A DNA stretch of 64,000 nt from Hydractinia symbiolongicarpus. Lineage: Eukaryota; Cnidaria; Hydrozoa; Anthoathecata; Hydractiniidae. The notes beneath the pieces were generated by a model. That model saw only the letters and a program-made list of their open reading frames with translations. It was not told the origin of the DNA and ran no database searches. The stretch lies in assembly GCF_029227915.1 (NCBI RefSeq), contig NC_079887.1, positions 18,535,650-18,599,649 on the forward strand. The letters run 5' to 3'. The number at the start of each line of letters is the position of its first letter. The first letter of the stretch is position 1. Both the position numbers and the translations under genes were made by a program. Below are positions 10,712 through 21,494 of this stretch, piece after piece.

Positions 10712-11318
10712 GGGCCATTTTATATATGTGTCATATGTAATCGTTCTTTATATAAGCTGTCAATTAAATTTTTTCGCCACATCAATTATCCTGCCATTCC
10801 AGAAGAGCATTTTCGCTTCAGAGTACAAAGTTTTGACGGCAAAGAATACATATGTGCAACATGCCATTCAAAACTTACTAAAGGAAAAATTCCTTCCCAG
10901 GCTGTATCTAATAATCTCCAAATGTTTGATCTCCCAGAATCAATGAGCACATTACGACGATTAGAAAAAATCATTATATCTAAAAGAATTTTATTTAAAC
11001 GAATTGCAATAATGCCTAAAGGTCAGTGTCCTAGAATAAAAGGTGCAATATGTAATGTTCCAATAAAAGCGGATGAAATAAGCAATGTCTTACCAAGAGG
11101 AATGGATAATAATGGTGTAGTGCAAGTTGCGTTAAAGAAAAAACTGAATTTCAAATCTAACGTTTATTTAGAATCCGTAAGGCCAGATGTTATTCGGGAA
11201 GTTCTTTGTTATCTGAAACTGGTTAACCCTCTCAAATATTGAAATTAATCTCACAAACATATCACCTTCCTGGATTAATTTACATCTGAACATAAAATTG
11301 GGGAAAGTGAAAATGAAA
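10712..11318 (+). pseudogene. Helitron DUF6570-like domain
   Basis: FYICVICNRSLYK and YICATCHSKLTKGKIP give two CxxC pairs. The run PESMSTLRRLEKIIISKRI follows, then MPKGQCPRIKGAICNVPI. This is the pattern of the DUF6570 region that precedes the Rep domain in many eukaryotic Helitron proteins. The frame is open to 11242. A shift there and another near 11281 are needed to reach the Rep frame. The domain's role is not known; the cysteine pairs suggest metal binding. Confidence 0.65.
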
Positions 11319-13415
11319 TGAACGTTGATTTTGCAATAAAATCGACAACAAATAATAATATTGGTGATGTAAAAACCAAGATTGAAGATTACCTGGACAA
11401 TAGCGAAGAAGAGAATGAAAACCCGTTAAACGAATATCGCTTGCCTTGCCAAGAAACGTCTTTTGTTCCAACTATTCCACATGAACAAATTGACGACCGA
11501 AATATTGTTATTGCTCCAGGAGAGAACAAATTTCCCATAGCAATAATTTCTGATGAGCATTGTGAAGAACTTTCCCACCCCTATCTATTTCCAACAGCTA
11601 AATTCGGATATCACACGAAAAGACAAGTACCACTTTCCCCGACCAAGTATTTCAACCAAAGATTACTGAACTATAGACAGAAGTTTGCCTCTGATACTGA
11701 CTATATATTCTTTGCTCATGCAGTGACTCAACATCTTAATTTAAATAGTCGCATAAACATCGCTATGCAAAAAATTAAAGCAGATGGTCTTACAGCAGAA
11801 ATGATGTCTGCGAATTTTAAAGAAAGAGTTAAATCGTTTATAGCCAGTGACGACGCTTTCACGTTTATGAACACGTTGAAAGGAACTCCTGCATATTGGA
11901 AACGATTTCTCTTTGAAGTTTTGGCTATGGTAAAACAGCTAGGACTTCCAACATTTTTTATGACTTTGTCCTGTGCAGACTTAAGATGGAATGAACTGGT
12001 TAAAATCATTACTAAATTAAAAGGTAATGACATATCTGAAGAAGAAATCGAAGATCTAAATTATTATCAAAGAACAGAGATTCTTAACAGTAATCCAGTT
12101 CTTCTAGCAAGACATTTCCAATACAGAGTTGAGACGTTTTTTAAAACCATATTTGTCAACGGGCCATTAGGTAATGTAAACTACTACGCGATTAGAGTTG
12201 AATTTCAGGTTAGAGGTAGCCCACACATCCACTCTTTATTATGGGTTGTTAATGCACGTAGCGATAACAAAAAAGAATATATTGCCTTTGTGGATAACAT
12301 AGTTAAATGTCAGCTTCCTAATAAAGACAGCAACCCAGATCTCTACAAACTAGTTTCGACATATCAAACACATTCTCATTCTAAATCTTGTCGTAAATAT
12401 AAAAACAAGAATTGTCGATACTCTTTCGGCAAGTTTTTTACAGACCGAACAATTGTTGCTGAGCCTTTACCTGATAACATCTCAAAGAAAGAAAGAGAAA
12501 CACGGTTAAAAGAAAGAAAGGCTATACTAGAAAAAGTTAAAACTTACATAGATTCAAATTTGAATCCAAGATTCAACAATATTCTTCATCCAGATGAACC
12601 GAATTATAACCAACCAGGAACAATTGAACAAATCCTTCAAAGTTTAGCCATAACAAAAAAAGAATATGAAAACGCACTAAGCATCTCACCTGACACTGGA
12701 TTTCAAATTCACTTCCGAAGGCTTCCAGATTCTTGTTTTATCAATAATTATTTTACTGAAGGTTTGAACGCATGGGAAGCTAACATAGACATTCAACCTG
12801 TTCTTGATTATTATAAAGCAGTTTCTTACATGTGTGCTTATTTGTCGAAAGTTGAAAATGAATCTTCAGAGGCAATGAAAAAAGCTGCATCGCAGGCACT
12901 AGAAACTGGTGATTCATTATTTGAACAGATGAAGTCAAATGCAAATGCGTATCGAAATCATCGCGAAATGTCAGTTCAAGAAGCAGTAGCTACCATAATG
13001 CCAGAAATATGGTTACGAAAGACATTTCCAGCTGTAGTTTTTGCAAATAGTAACATTCCTGAGAAGCGATACAGGGTTTGTCGTAAGGAAGAAGAAATTT
13101 TAAGTTTACCACCAGACAGTACGGATAATTTTAAACGAAACATGTTGGATAGATACATGGATAGACCAAATTTAGAATTTAAAAAAGGCAGATACCCCAT
13201 GTTGGAACAAATGTGTTATGCTGAGTTCTTGTCCAGCTATTCCATGAAAATAAAACCGAAACCAGAAGATGAAAATGACAAGCAACCAGAAGTACTTAAA
13301 GAAATAATAGCTGAGATTCAAGTCGAATCTCCTTATCCAAAAATTATACCTCTGATGTCATCAAAAGAAATGTTGAACTTGCGAAAAGAAAAATGTGTTC
13401 TAAGATACCATGTGT
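11318..13415 (+). pseudogene. Helitron Rep (HUH endonuclease) domain
   Basis: About 700 codons of the Helitron-like N/Rep region. KYFNQRLLNYRQKFASDTDY and LGLPTFFMTLSCADLRW are typical of the Helitron_like_N domain. RGSPHIHSLLW near residue 300 gives the His-hydrophobic-His (HUH) metal site. AVSYMCAYLSKVE near residue 510 supplies the tyrosines and lysine of the active-site helix that nicks and joins DNA in rolling-circle transposition. The motifs look complete. The reading frame is lost near 13415 (the frame itself closes at 13501), where homology passes to the frame that starts at 13393. Confidence 0.85.
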
Positions 13416-15129
13416 ACCTAGTCGAGACAAAAATCCAGAAGGATATGCACATCATTTGCTCTTTATGTTTTATCCTTTTCGCCAGGAAGCAGAATTGCTA
13501 AGCGAAAACTCGTGTACTTTCTCAGAGAAATTATTGGAAAACGGTGTATTAGAAATTATAAATACAAATAAAAGGATATGCGAACCATTTGGTGAACTTG
13601 TTGAAGAAGCAATGATAAATTTTCACGCAAATGTAAATAATCTTGATTCTTTCGCCGAACAGGAAAACGACGATGTTACTGATGAGATTAGTAGTATAAA
13701 CAACCATGACACTGACGAAATTCGAAGTGAAACCGAAAACATCCCAGTTTTTGGAAACACTTTTTCATCTATTACTGAGCCTGGAATTTCCGAAGACGAA
13801 CTCCATGAAAAGATTCGAACATTAAATAAAACACAAAGGCAAATTTTTGAAGTGGTAAATGATTGGGTTAGAACTTACGTAAAAGGTTTAGCATGTAACG
13901 CACACCATAAAATTAAGCCAATTCACATTTTTCTAACAGGAAGTGCAGGTTGTGGAAAGTCCCATTTAATAACAACAATTTCTGACATGCTAAATAAAGC
14001 ACTTTCCTATCGTGCAGGAAACTTAGAAAAGGATAAAATTCTCATTTTAGCACCAACCGGTGTTGCTGCCATTAATATAGAGGGAAAAACAATACATTCA
14101 GCATTAGGTATACCAGCGGATAGAAGTTTCACTAAACACATTTCTAAGTTAAGTGATAAAAAGAAATGTATGCTGCGAAACAAGCCTTCAGAACTAAGCG
14201 TTATTGTAATAGATGAAATCTCAATGGTTTCAAACAAGCTACTTTTACATACTCATCAACGGCTAACCGAAATATTTGGATGCGCAGATGACATTCCATT
14301 TGCAGGAATATCTGTTATAGCATGTGGCGATTTCTACCAACCTCCACCAATTCAAGCAAAGCCAGTTTACGCAGAATACAAAGATGCATTATTAAATCTT
14401 TCACATTGCTGGAAGCATTTTAAGATTGCTGAACTAACGAAAGTTATGGGACAGCGTGATGATCAACATTTGATTGAATTATTAAACAATATCAGAGTGG
14501 GAAAATTAGAAAGGCAACACGAAGATTTACTAAAATCTAAATTTATTTCACCAAATGACCCACATTACCCCAAAAATGCAATTCATATATTTGCTGAAAA
14601 TCAACCCGCCTCTGAGCAGAACAAAAAAATGCTTAATAGCATAACATCGGACGAAATAAATATCGAAGCTATTGACAAAATTCCAGAAAATATACCCGTG
14701 CAATTAGTCCAAAATCTTAATTCTCGCACTCAAATGGAAACAGGTGGACTTGCGCGAAACCTTCTGTTAAAACTTCATGCAAAAGTCATGTTGACGTCAA
14801 ATATTGATGTATCTGATAAACTCATTAGCGGACAGATAGGTACTGTTCATCGGTTGAAAACCGATAGCTCAGGAAATGTAACAAGAATATATTTTGACAT
14901 GTATACTGGACTTAAAGCTTCGAGAACAGATCCATATGCTATTCAAGAAAATGTTGTTCCAATTAACAGAGTAGAGAAAGAAATCAAATTTAACAAACAT
15001 AATCCATCTTCACCTTCTATGAAACGACTGCAATTCCCACTAATGCTGTCATGGGCCTGCACTGTTCACAAGGTTCAAGGAAAAACGTTTGATAAAATTG
15101 TTGTCTGTTTTGATTTATTAAAACAATGA
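13393..15129 (+). pseudogene. Helitron helicase (Pif1-like, SF1B)
   Basis: After the conserved PEGYAHHLLFMFYPFR segment comes a full Pif1-type helicase. Walker A is GSAGCGKSH (about residue 185), motif Ia is LAPTGVAA, Walker B is VIVIDEISMVS, motif III is VIACGDFYQPPP, and motifs V/VI are LMLSWACTVHKVQGKTF. The frame ends in TGA at 15127, but the next 40 codons in the same frame (HSGQIYVALSRVTSLDGL) complete helicase motif VI. The stop is therefore a nonsense mutation within the domain, not its natural end. The helicase unwinds the strand displaced during rolling-circle transfer. Confidence 0.85.
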
Positions 15130-15936
15130 GCCTTTCACTCAGGACAAATCTATGTTGCATTAAGTCGAGTCACAAGTTTAGACGGTTTATACCTAACGGG
15201 TACATTTGCTAAGTCAACCATTAAGTCAGACACACAAGCAACAGAGCAATACAATTACATGCGAGAACATTCAAAATTGACACAAAAAGAAACTGGTGTA
15301 ATTAGCGAAAATTCTATTATGGTCACTTTGCTTAATACAAGATCCTACAACAAGCATAAAAACGATATTAAATCCGACCGCGTTCTCATGGAAAGTGATT
15401 TATTATGCCTAACGGAAACTCAGATACCATTGAACTCACATTGCGACTCAAAACTAGATTACTTTACTTTAATTCCAAACAACAATGTGGACAAATTTTC
15501 TAGTCTATTAATTGGTCATAATGAAACTATACAATTGTTTGATATTGTAAAAATTCCTGGTGTAATATTTTTTAGAATGACAAAAAGAACGTTTCACGAA
15601 AACGCTATTAATGTTTTGCTTCTATATCGTAAAAATTCCCTCAATAGAGATGAGTCATTATACCTTATTCAATATTTTTTGGGAAATGAAACTGTTGATA
15701 TTATACTCGGAGATTTTAATGTGAATGCATTTAGCGATGAAAACTATTTCCCTGATTTTCTTACTGGATATAAACAAGTCGTAACCTCGCCAACTCATAT
15801 ATCAGGTTTACTTATTGACCATGTCTATATCCGTGAGAATGTTTTTAATACTTTTAAAGTCGAGACCTTCGTTAAAACTGTCTATTTCAGTGATCACGAT
15901 GCAATCAGGCTTAAACTCTCTCTCTCTCTGATTTGA
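15130..15936 (+). pseudogene. Helitron C-terminal endonuclease (EEP/APE-like) domain
   Basis: In frame with the helicase after the TGA, about 225 codons show the motifs of the exonuclease-endonuclease-phosphatase fold: LLCLTETQIP (catalytic Glu), IILGDFNVNAF (Asp/Asn), SPTHISGLLIDHVYI and YFSDHDAIRLKL (Asp-His). This domain is shared with CR1/L2-type retrotransposons and was acquired by the Helentron branch. Fusion order Rep-Hel-EN is as expected. It is intact as an open frame to its own stop. Confidence 0.8.
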
Positions 15937-16149
15937 AAAAACAACCTTTACAGACGACTTCAAACAACTTTTTTCTTCGTGTTTTTAACCTCCTTTATTT
16001 TTTTTGGCATTTTAAACTTTTAAATTAATACTGTCCTCGATCGCAACGCATATAATTGCTTTCCAAAATGTTTGCTTAAGGCGAAAATCTTCAAGCCACA
16101 GGGCTTCTTGTCTTATTTAATTTCCCAATATGTATACAAATAATGTCCC
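15937..16149. other. Helitron 3' flank
   Basis: AT-rich sequence with no gene. No clear CTRR plus hairpin terminus was found. Confidence 0.35.
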
Positions 16150-16800
16150 GATAATTACATAGTTATAAACTGTGTTTTTATTTGAAAATTTAATACAAAC
16201 TTTTCCACAAAATAAAATGGCTGAGTGATTGTTTTACCTGCACAGGGTAACAACAGGTTCTTTTGTGTGTTGTTATTTAAATGAAAGTTGGATTCTTTTT
16301 TGGCAAGGCTATACGTATTTGCAACAAGGTTTACATCTAACAAGTGCTGAGCCCGGGTTTACATCTAACAAGTGCTGAGCCCGGTGTTAACAAGGGGTAC
16401 TTTCCTGTGTTTTTATTTAAATTTTTTTCTTGATAAAGTTTTCTTGAAAAAGAGTGTTACGCCTATATGTACTTTGCGTTTACATAGGATTAAAATAAAC
16501 TTTTGAAAATTCACCGGGAACATTTCTTGCAAAATAAAGGTTGGCAAAATGTTTTCGCTATTACAGGGCGCAACGTGTAAATTGTGTTTTTATTCCAGCT
16601 AAAGTTGAAGGACAGTTATTTTCTGGAAAATATATTGCCGCCGAATCACATATGCTGTGCGTGTTTCACTCGATTTACGATATACTGCATACCTGTACTA
16701 AGGCGCTCCACCTGAATGTGTGGTACAATTTACAATTTGTATTAACTGTTTCAAACCAGCATTTCTCAAAAGTTTAATTATCTAGGCTGTGTGCTGTAAA
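16150..16800. repeat. Dispersed non-coding repeat, related to 32580-33480
   Basis: Phrases such as TTTTCCACAAAATAAAAT, GTAACAACA, ATACCTGTACTAA and GCGCTCCACCTGA recur at 32580-33480 in the same order, so both regions derive from one repeat family. Inside it a 28-bp unit (GTTTACATCTAACAAGTGCT followed by GAGCCCGG) is perfectly duplicated at about 16328-16384. No coding potential is supported. Confidence 0.6.
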
Positions 16801-16864
16801 TTCCTAAGTGTATATAATATTCACCTGTAAAGTTTCGTATATGTATATATATATATTTATTTAT

Positions 16865-16933
16865 GCCCTGCTGGTCTAATGGCTATGACACTCATGCAAA
16901 TGAGAGATCCAGGTTCAAATCCTGGACAGGGCT
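16865..16933 (+). tRNA. tRNA-like sequence, probable tRNA pseudogene or SINE head
   Basis: The segment folds as a tRNA: a 6-bp acceptor stem GCCCTG/CAGGGC, a D arm GTC...GAC with GG in the loop, and a perfect T arm CCAGG-TTCAAAT-CCTGG. The anticodon arm is abnormal: CTCAT pairs with ATGAG, leaving a 4-base loop (GCAA), so the molecule is about 3 bases short and no normal anticodon can be read. No poly-A or SINE body is evident downstream. A degenerate tRNA or the head of an old tRNA-derived SINE is more likely than a working gene. Confidence 0.45.
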
Positions 16934-18908
16934 AGGAAACACATAATTATCTTGCACCTACAATTTTTTAAAGTCAAGCGTTGAAAAACATAAACAACCG
17001 AGATACATCGCCCTCTTCATGTGCAGGTGAAGAATGGGAACTCGAAGTTGCTTTTATTAGCCAGAGAAATTGTAATTAGAAAGTAAGCGAGGAGAGCAAT
17101 TTAAAATATTGCACATATTTTATAAATAGGACAGGGCGTCTATGCAAGGCGTTAAACAGCGGTTTCACTAAAACACTGAAAGTGGGAAATTCCGAAAACA
17201 AATGTTTGATATTTATAGAGAATAACACAAAAATTACAATGATATATTTCTGCGGAAGGCTTATTTTCATACAGCAGTATTATAGCGCCCAGTCGTTAAA
17301 AGCGCCGCAACTTTTGATCTACGCATACGCATTTTCGGAATAATTCCGCTGAACTCGCGCTTTTGTATGCGCCGGGACGATTGAATAAAAGTTGGACAGA
17401 CTACTTTGTGGAAGCAACATTTCAGCCAATTAAAATCTATACTTGATTTGCGTAATAATTTTTAATAAGATTTTCATTTCCAAATAGCTAGCAACAACGT
17501 GCACGGTTTTGCTTTGAAATTCTACCCAAAATCGAATAAAGTATACGTAGTAAAATAAACACTGCGTGAAAGATGTTTCTTTGATGACGCCAGCTAAGAC
17601 TATTTTTCATCCAAAATTTCCTTCAAACAATACGATGTCTGTATTTTCACTTTTGAGGGAGGACTCTTTAGCCTCTCTATTTATAGCCGCTTAGAACCCC
17701 TAAAAAGCATTTAGTGATTTCCGCTAGTCGAGCAAAAAAGGGAGAAAAAAACAATTGTATGTGATTTATAAATTCAGAGATGAGTGTCTTCATCTTGATG
17801 TCTAAACTATAAAATTACAATTGATAACATAAACATCACATTTTTAAAACTTAAAGCAGCTGCTTGTTTCGACTTTTTTCCTTCTAAGCTGTAAAAAAAA
17901 TGGTGAAAGTACAGAAACTCATCGAATCACAACCTTCTGAATAACTTTCTGCTCATTTATAAAGCTAAGGGGGCATGCGCATGAAAATGTTTCTAGTGCA
18001 GCAACACGTGGCTAGATCGTTTTACATTTTACACTTGTTGATAAATAGCATTCTTTTCTATTGGTTTCAGAGTAAAAAAGAACTTGAAAGAGTTTTACAA
18101 GCCTAATGATTGTGACAACCTTTTATTTTTATTATCTTTAATATAACCGTCTCTGCTCGAATTTAACGACCATTGTCCGTGTTTTCCTATCAAACGATCC
18201 TCATGTCATGTTATTGGCTGCTGAAGTCGCCCCTCCTGAGTGAAGAGAATGCAATCCATAATTTTTCCTTCTTCTCTGAGCAAAGCTCGTATTTGCTCCA
18301 TAAATATTTCTCTGGTTCTAGTGTATGATAATCTTTTTTAACCGTGAACATTGTAGCCTTTTGAAGTTTTGGCCAGGCGACAAATAAGGAACGAATCTGG
18401 TTCGTTAACTAAATTTGTCTCGTGCAAATACTTATTTACCCAAAATACAGGGCAGTAACGAGTTTCTCTTATATAAACGATGTTTCCTTTTCTTATCTGA
18501 TCACATTTCGATATTTCAAGGAAAATTTGCGGCTTGTTTTGTAGATTATACCGAAAACTCGTTGATCGATTAAGATGTCATTTGCAAGTATGCCGTACAT
18601 ACACTAAAAATGTAAATACATTTCCACCACATTTGGGCGTTAAACATATTTCAGCCCCGCAGGCTATTTCACGTCACCGCTACATTTGAGCGGGCGCCAC
18701 ATTTGGGCGTTATCAACATTCGTGAACTTACGTCATGTAACTCTTTATTTCTTGCCTCTTATAGCTAAATTACTGGTCAATCACCTGCCCGACCTTGGCG
18801 TTATAAACGTATAACCAGTGCTTTGGTAATTGCTTCTCCGCTTCTTAAGGCGCTGAATTTTACGCTGCTCGTTAGTTTGACAATGAAATAATTGAAAAAA
18901 TTAACGTT
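16934..18908. other. Intergenic, no supported gene
   Basis: Almost 2 kb without convincing coding frames. CACATTTGGGCGTTA occurs twice (about 18628 and 18700), a minor local repeat. The region could hold the tyrosine-recombinase end of the neighbouring DIRS element, but I cannot recognise it. Confidence 0.4.
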
Positions 18909-20640
18909 TTATTTCGAACAATCGATGTACAAAGCTAACGATTTAAATCTAGCAAATCCCTTAAAAACTGATTCACATTTACAATTGTTACTAAAATAAG
19001 GATCCATTAATAAACATTGTTTTATGCACGTGTCAAAACAAACACCGTCTCCGGTTAATAAAGGCCAATAGTATGCCGATCGCCACTCTGGCACAAATAA
19101 AACTCCCTTGGTTTTGCATAACTGTAAATGACGCAGCACATTGCTAATACGGCTGATAGGAGGGCACAACCAATTAAATTCATTTTCCCAGTTAAATGTA
19201 AAAGCATTCATTCCGCTCGACTTACGGCATAAAAATTTCCAATTGAACTTCTTCACTCTATGATTTAACTCGTCTGCAAATCTATCACATGTGAATTCCC
19301 AAAACATACTTTAAATATAGCCAAATGACTCATTATCGATGCTCCAGTTAACATTATCGTTTAATTTTGAAAGCCAAGTTGGTTTAAGAGTAACATTTAA
19401 TTTTAAACAAAGGTCGTAAATGTCTAAAGCAATTTGCTGCAATTAACTTTTGTGCTTCCCGCATCAATAATTTTAACCAAGTGACATTATCAGAGAACCA
19501 CAGAACAAATTCGTTGCGTAGGAAATCTCCAAGTAACTCAAGCAAATATTTACGTGTTACGTGTTTTTTCGTATTCGTTGAAATTTCCTCTAGCAATAAC
19601 ACCTAATCGTTGTAAAACGTATCCACCATATCCAAAACCACTTGCGTCTGAATAAACCACCCTAGTTGGGTTATGTTTTATAGCAAAACCATTACTTTTA
19701 GATAAGTTTCTTTGCCAAAATTCCAGCTCAAATTTTGTCAATTCATCTATTTCCAAAAAACGAAACCACGTAATTCAAGTTTCTATAAATTTGTACATCC
19801 CACGTGTAAATAAAACAGATTAGATGCCCTGCAATTTTTGAGATTTCATGAGCATTAGAATATTGTTTTGATAACGCAAAATTAATTAAACGCAATTTTT
19901 TCACTATTTTTTCTTGCGGGACTCTGTGCTCCATTTCGTTTGTGTCGACTACAAAACCTAACGATTTTGCTTGTTTTTATGGATAGAGTTTCGATTTTTG
20001 TAAATTTAGAGTAAATCCCACAGCAAGTAGATCTTGTTGGACTTTTTCCAGAATTTTTGAGACACGCTCATAACCTTGGTCGCCTGGATACCATCGTCCA
20101 GACACACAACACATTTTATTCCTTCTCCTCGCCATTTCTTAACAGAGGGCCTTGTAAGTTTTGTATAAACGTAACAACCACTTGCTAATCTGAATTGAAG
20201 AACTAAGAATTGGAAATATTTTGTCACTCCGTCTTCCAAATTCCAAGCAAAGCCTAAATATTTTCTAAATTATGCGGCTATTTTGACATGATGGTATCTG
20301 CTTTTCAAATGTTGTTCAAAATCCAGTGTTTTTAAATTTTCGAATCGAACCTTTTTTAATTCTAAATGTTCGTTGACATGTCTTAAATCTAAAAACAATC
20401 TAGGTTTTTCTCATTCTGCCACAGTTACAGGATTAACACAGTATGGGGCTTCGGCCACTTCTTGATACAATTAGTTTTTATCAAATCCGAAGTAGAGACT
20501 TCTACAAATTCTCTGTTCCTTGTTAGATGCATTGTTTTTGGCGTATAATGGAGGTGTAGTTAATTTGAAAGGTAGCTGATAACAATTCTCGACTACATTC
20601 AACACAAAGGACAGTTTTCCAAAAAGGTAAACACTTTTTT
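18909..20640 (-). pseudogene. DIRS-type retroelement: reverse transcriptase and RNase H relic
   Basis: On the minus strand several short frames add up to a DIRS/Ngaro-type RT-RNase H. They include QFLVLQFRLASGCYVYTKL and CVVCLDDGI (about 20075-20105), matching the RT active site YxDD with Cys replacing the aromatic residue. VVYSDASGFGYGGYV (about 19640) is the RNase H core, and TCDRFADELN, LCPPISRISNVLRHLQ and VPEWRSAYYWPLL at 19300-19080 are the C-terminal signature of DIRS RNase H. Multiple frameshifts and stops separate them. The tyrosine recombinase expected next to it is not recognised. The element is dead. Confidence 0.78.
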
Positions 20641-20728
20641 ATTTTTCCGGCAACTACACTCTCTTGGCTCTCGTATTCCCAATTACGACCTAAAAAATTT
20701 TAAATATATATATTATATATCAAGACGT

Positions 20729-20788
20729 ACATTTCACATAATATCAACACATTTCACATAATATCAACACATTTCACATAATATCAAC
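20729..20788. repeat. 20-bp tandem repeat, three copies
   Basis: Three perfect copies of ACATTTCACATAATATCAAC in tandem between the DIRS gag and RT regions. Confidence 0.9.
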
Positions 20789-20848
20789 ATTCTAATTAGG
20801 CCTGTCAGGTATTTTTACTTGATTGTTTTTCGAAAATGGGCAATACAT

Positions 20849-21494
20849 TTAAAAATATCCTTGACGGCCATACGACCAACAAGTTTTGTTTTCGTGAATT
20901 TTTGTTAAATGAGAACCTTTGCTGAGTATACTCGCGGTTATTGTTAGTGCTATGAGGTGAATTGTAAGGTAATCGTGAACGACAGAGGTTCTAGAATAAG
21001 GATTTCGTTCTCTCTTGCGCTTCTCTCTTTTTGCATTAGCACTCCTGATAGCTTCCGATATTTCTTTTTCGTCGTCAGTATCAGAGGCCCCCTCATCGGT
21101 CAAATATTCTTGTAGAGTTACCCAATCCTCTCTATCCGCTAGTTTAATTAATTTCATTCGTTTTTTTCCAAGACTCTTAGCCGTCTCCAGTGTTTCCTTC
21201 GCTTTGTTTATTTTCCCATCGTCTAACCGTGTCTGTATCTTTTCCATATTCTCCAAAACCTCCAGATTGTAATCGTGCATCTTTTCATTTCCTTTCTTGT
21301 TAAATTTTGTTTTCTTCTTTTCTTTTACTTTCTAGGTTTGATGTCAACCAATCCAGCATTTCATCCTGTTTTGCTACGACTTGTTGCATCACTTTTGCTG
21401 CTGCAGCTGCTGCCAACTCGATCATTCTTGGTTCGGATTGCCTGATGGATTCGTTGAACGCAGAAGAATTCGATGGACCCTGTTCGGGAGTCAT
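20849..21494 (-). pseudogene. DIRS-type retroelement: gag-like protein
   Basis: Two minus-strand frames. The first (from ATG at 21494) opens MTPEQGPSNSS and has an alanine-rich helix followed by VVAKQDEMLDWLTSN. The second (21280-20849) has LGKKRMKLIKLADREDWVTL and YLTDEGASDTDDEKEI, a basic tract of KREKRKRERNP type, and a degenerate zinc-knuckle start, CWSYGRQGYF. The combination of a helical acidic/basic gag with a terminal knuckle is usual for DIRS/Ngaro ORF1. A frameshift near 21290 separates the two parts. The orientation is the same as the RT relic at 18909-20640, so both belong to one element of about 2.6 kb or more. Confidence 0.65.

Larger units (their letters stand above)
9584..15936 (+). 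mobile_element. Decayed autonomous Helitron (Helentron-type)
   Basis: One polyprotein, now broken into frames by several frameshifts and one stop, encodes in order: a 2A-like peptide, a C76/OTU-like cysteine protease, a repetitive lysine-rich linker, DUF6570, a Rep HUH nuclease, a Pif1-like SF1 helicase and an apurinic-type endonuclease. Rep plus helicase defines Helitrons. The C-terminal endonuclease is the hallmark of the Helentron/Helitron2 branch. I can place frameshifts near 9845, 10709, 11237, 11281 and 13415, and a TGA at 15127-15129. I could not define the element ends: no TC...CTRR pair brackets it clearly, and Helentron termini differ from canonical ones. It is probably inactive. 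Confidence 0.85.

Noticed and set aside
10436-10718. Minus-strand frames opposite the Helitron linker
   Set aside because: Shadows of the 51-bp coding repeats; overlapping in three frames with no domain.
16865-16933. Working tRNA gene for Ala or Met
   Set aside because: The anticodon loop is only four bases in the best fold and no valid anticodon position can be set.
18640-18730. Repeated GCGTTA and GGGCGTTA words considered as a CRISPR-like or regulatory array
   Set aside because: Only two copies, irregular spacing, eukaryotic context.
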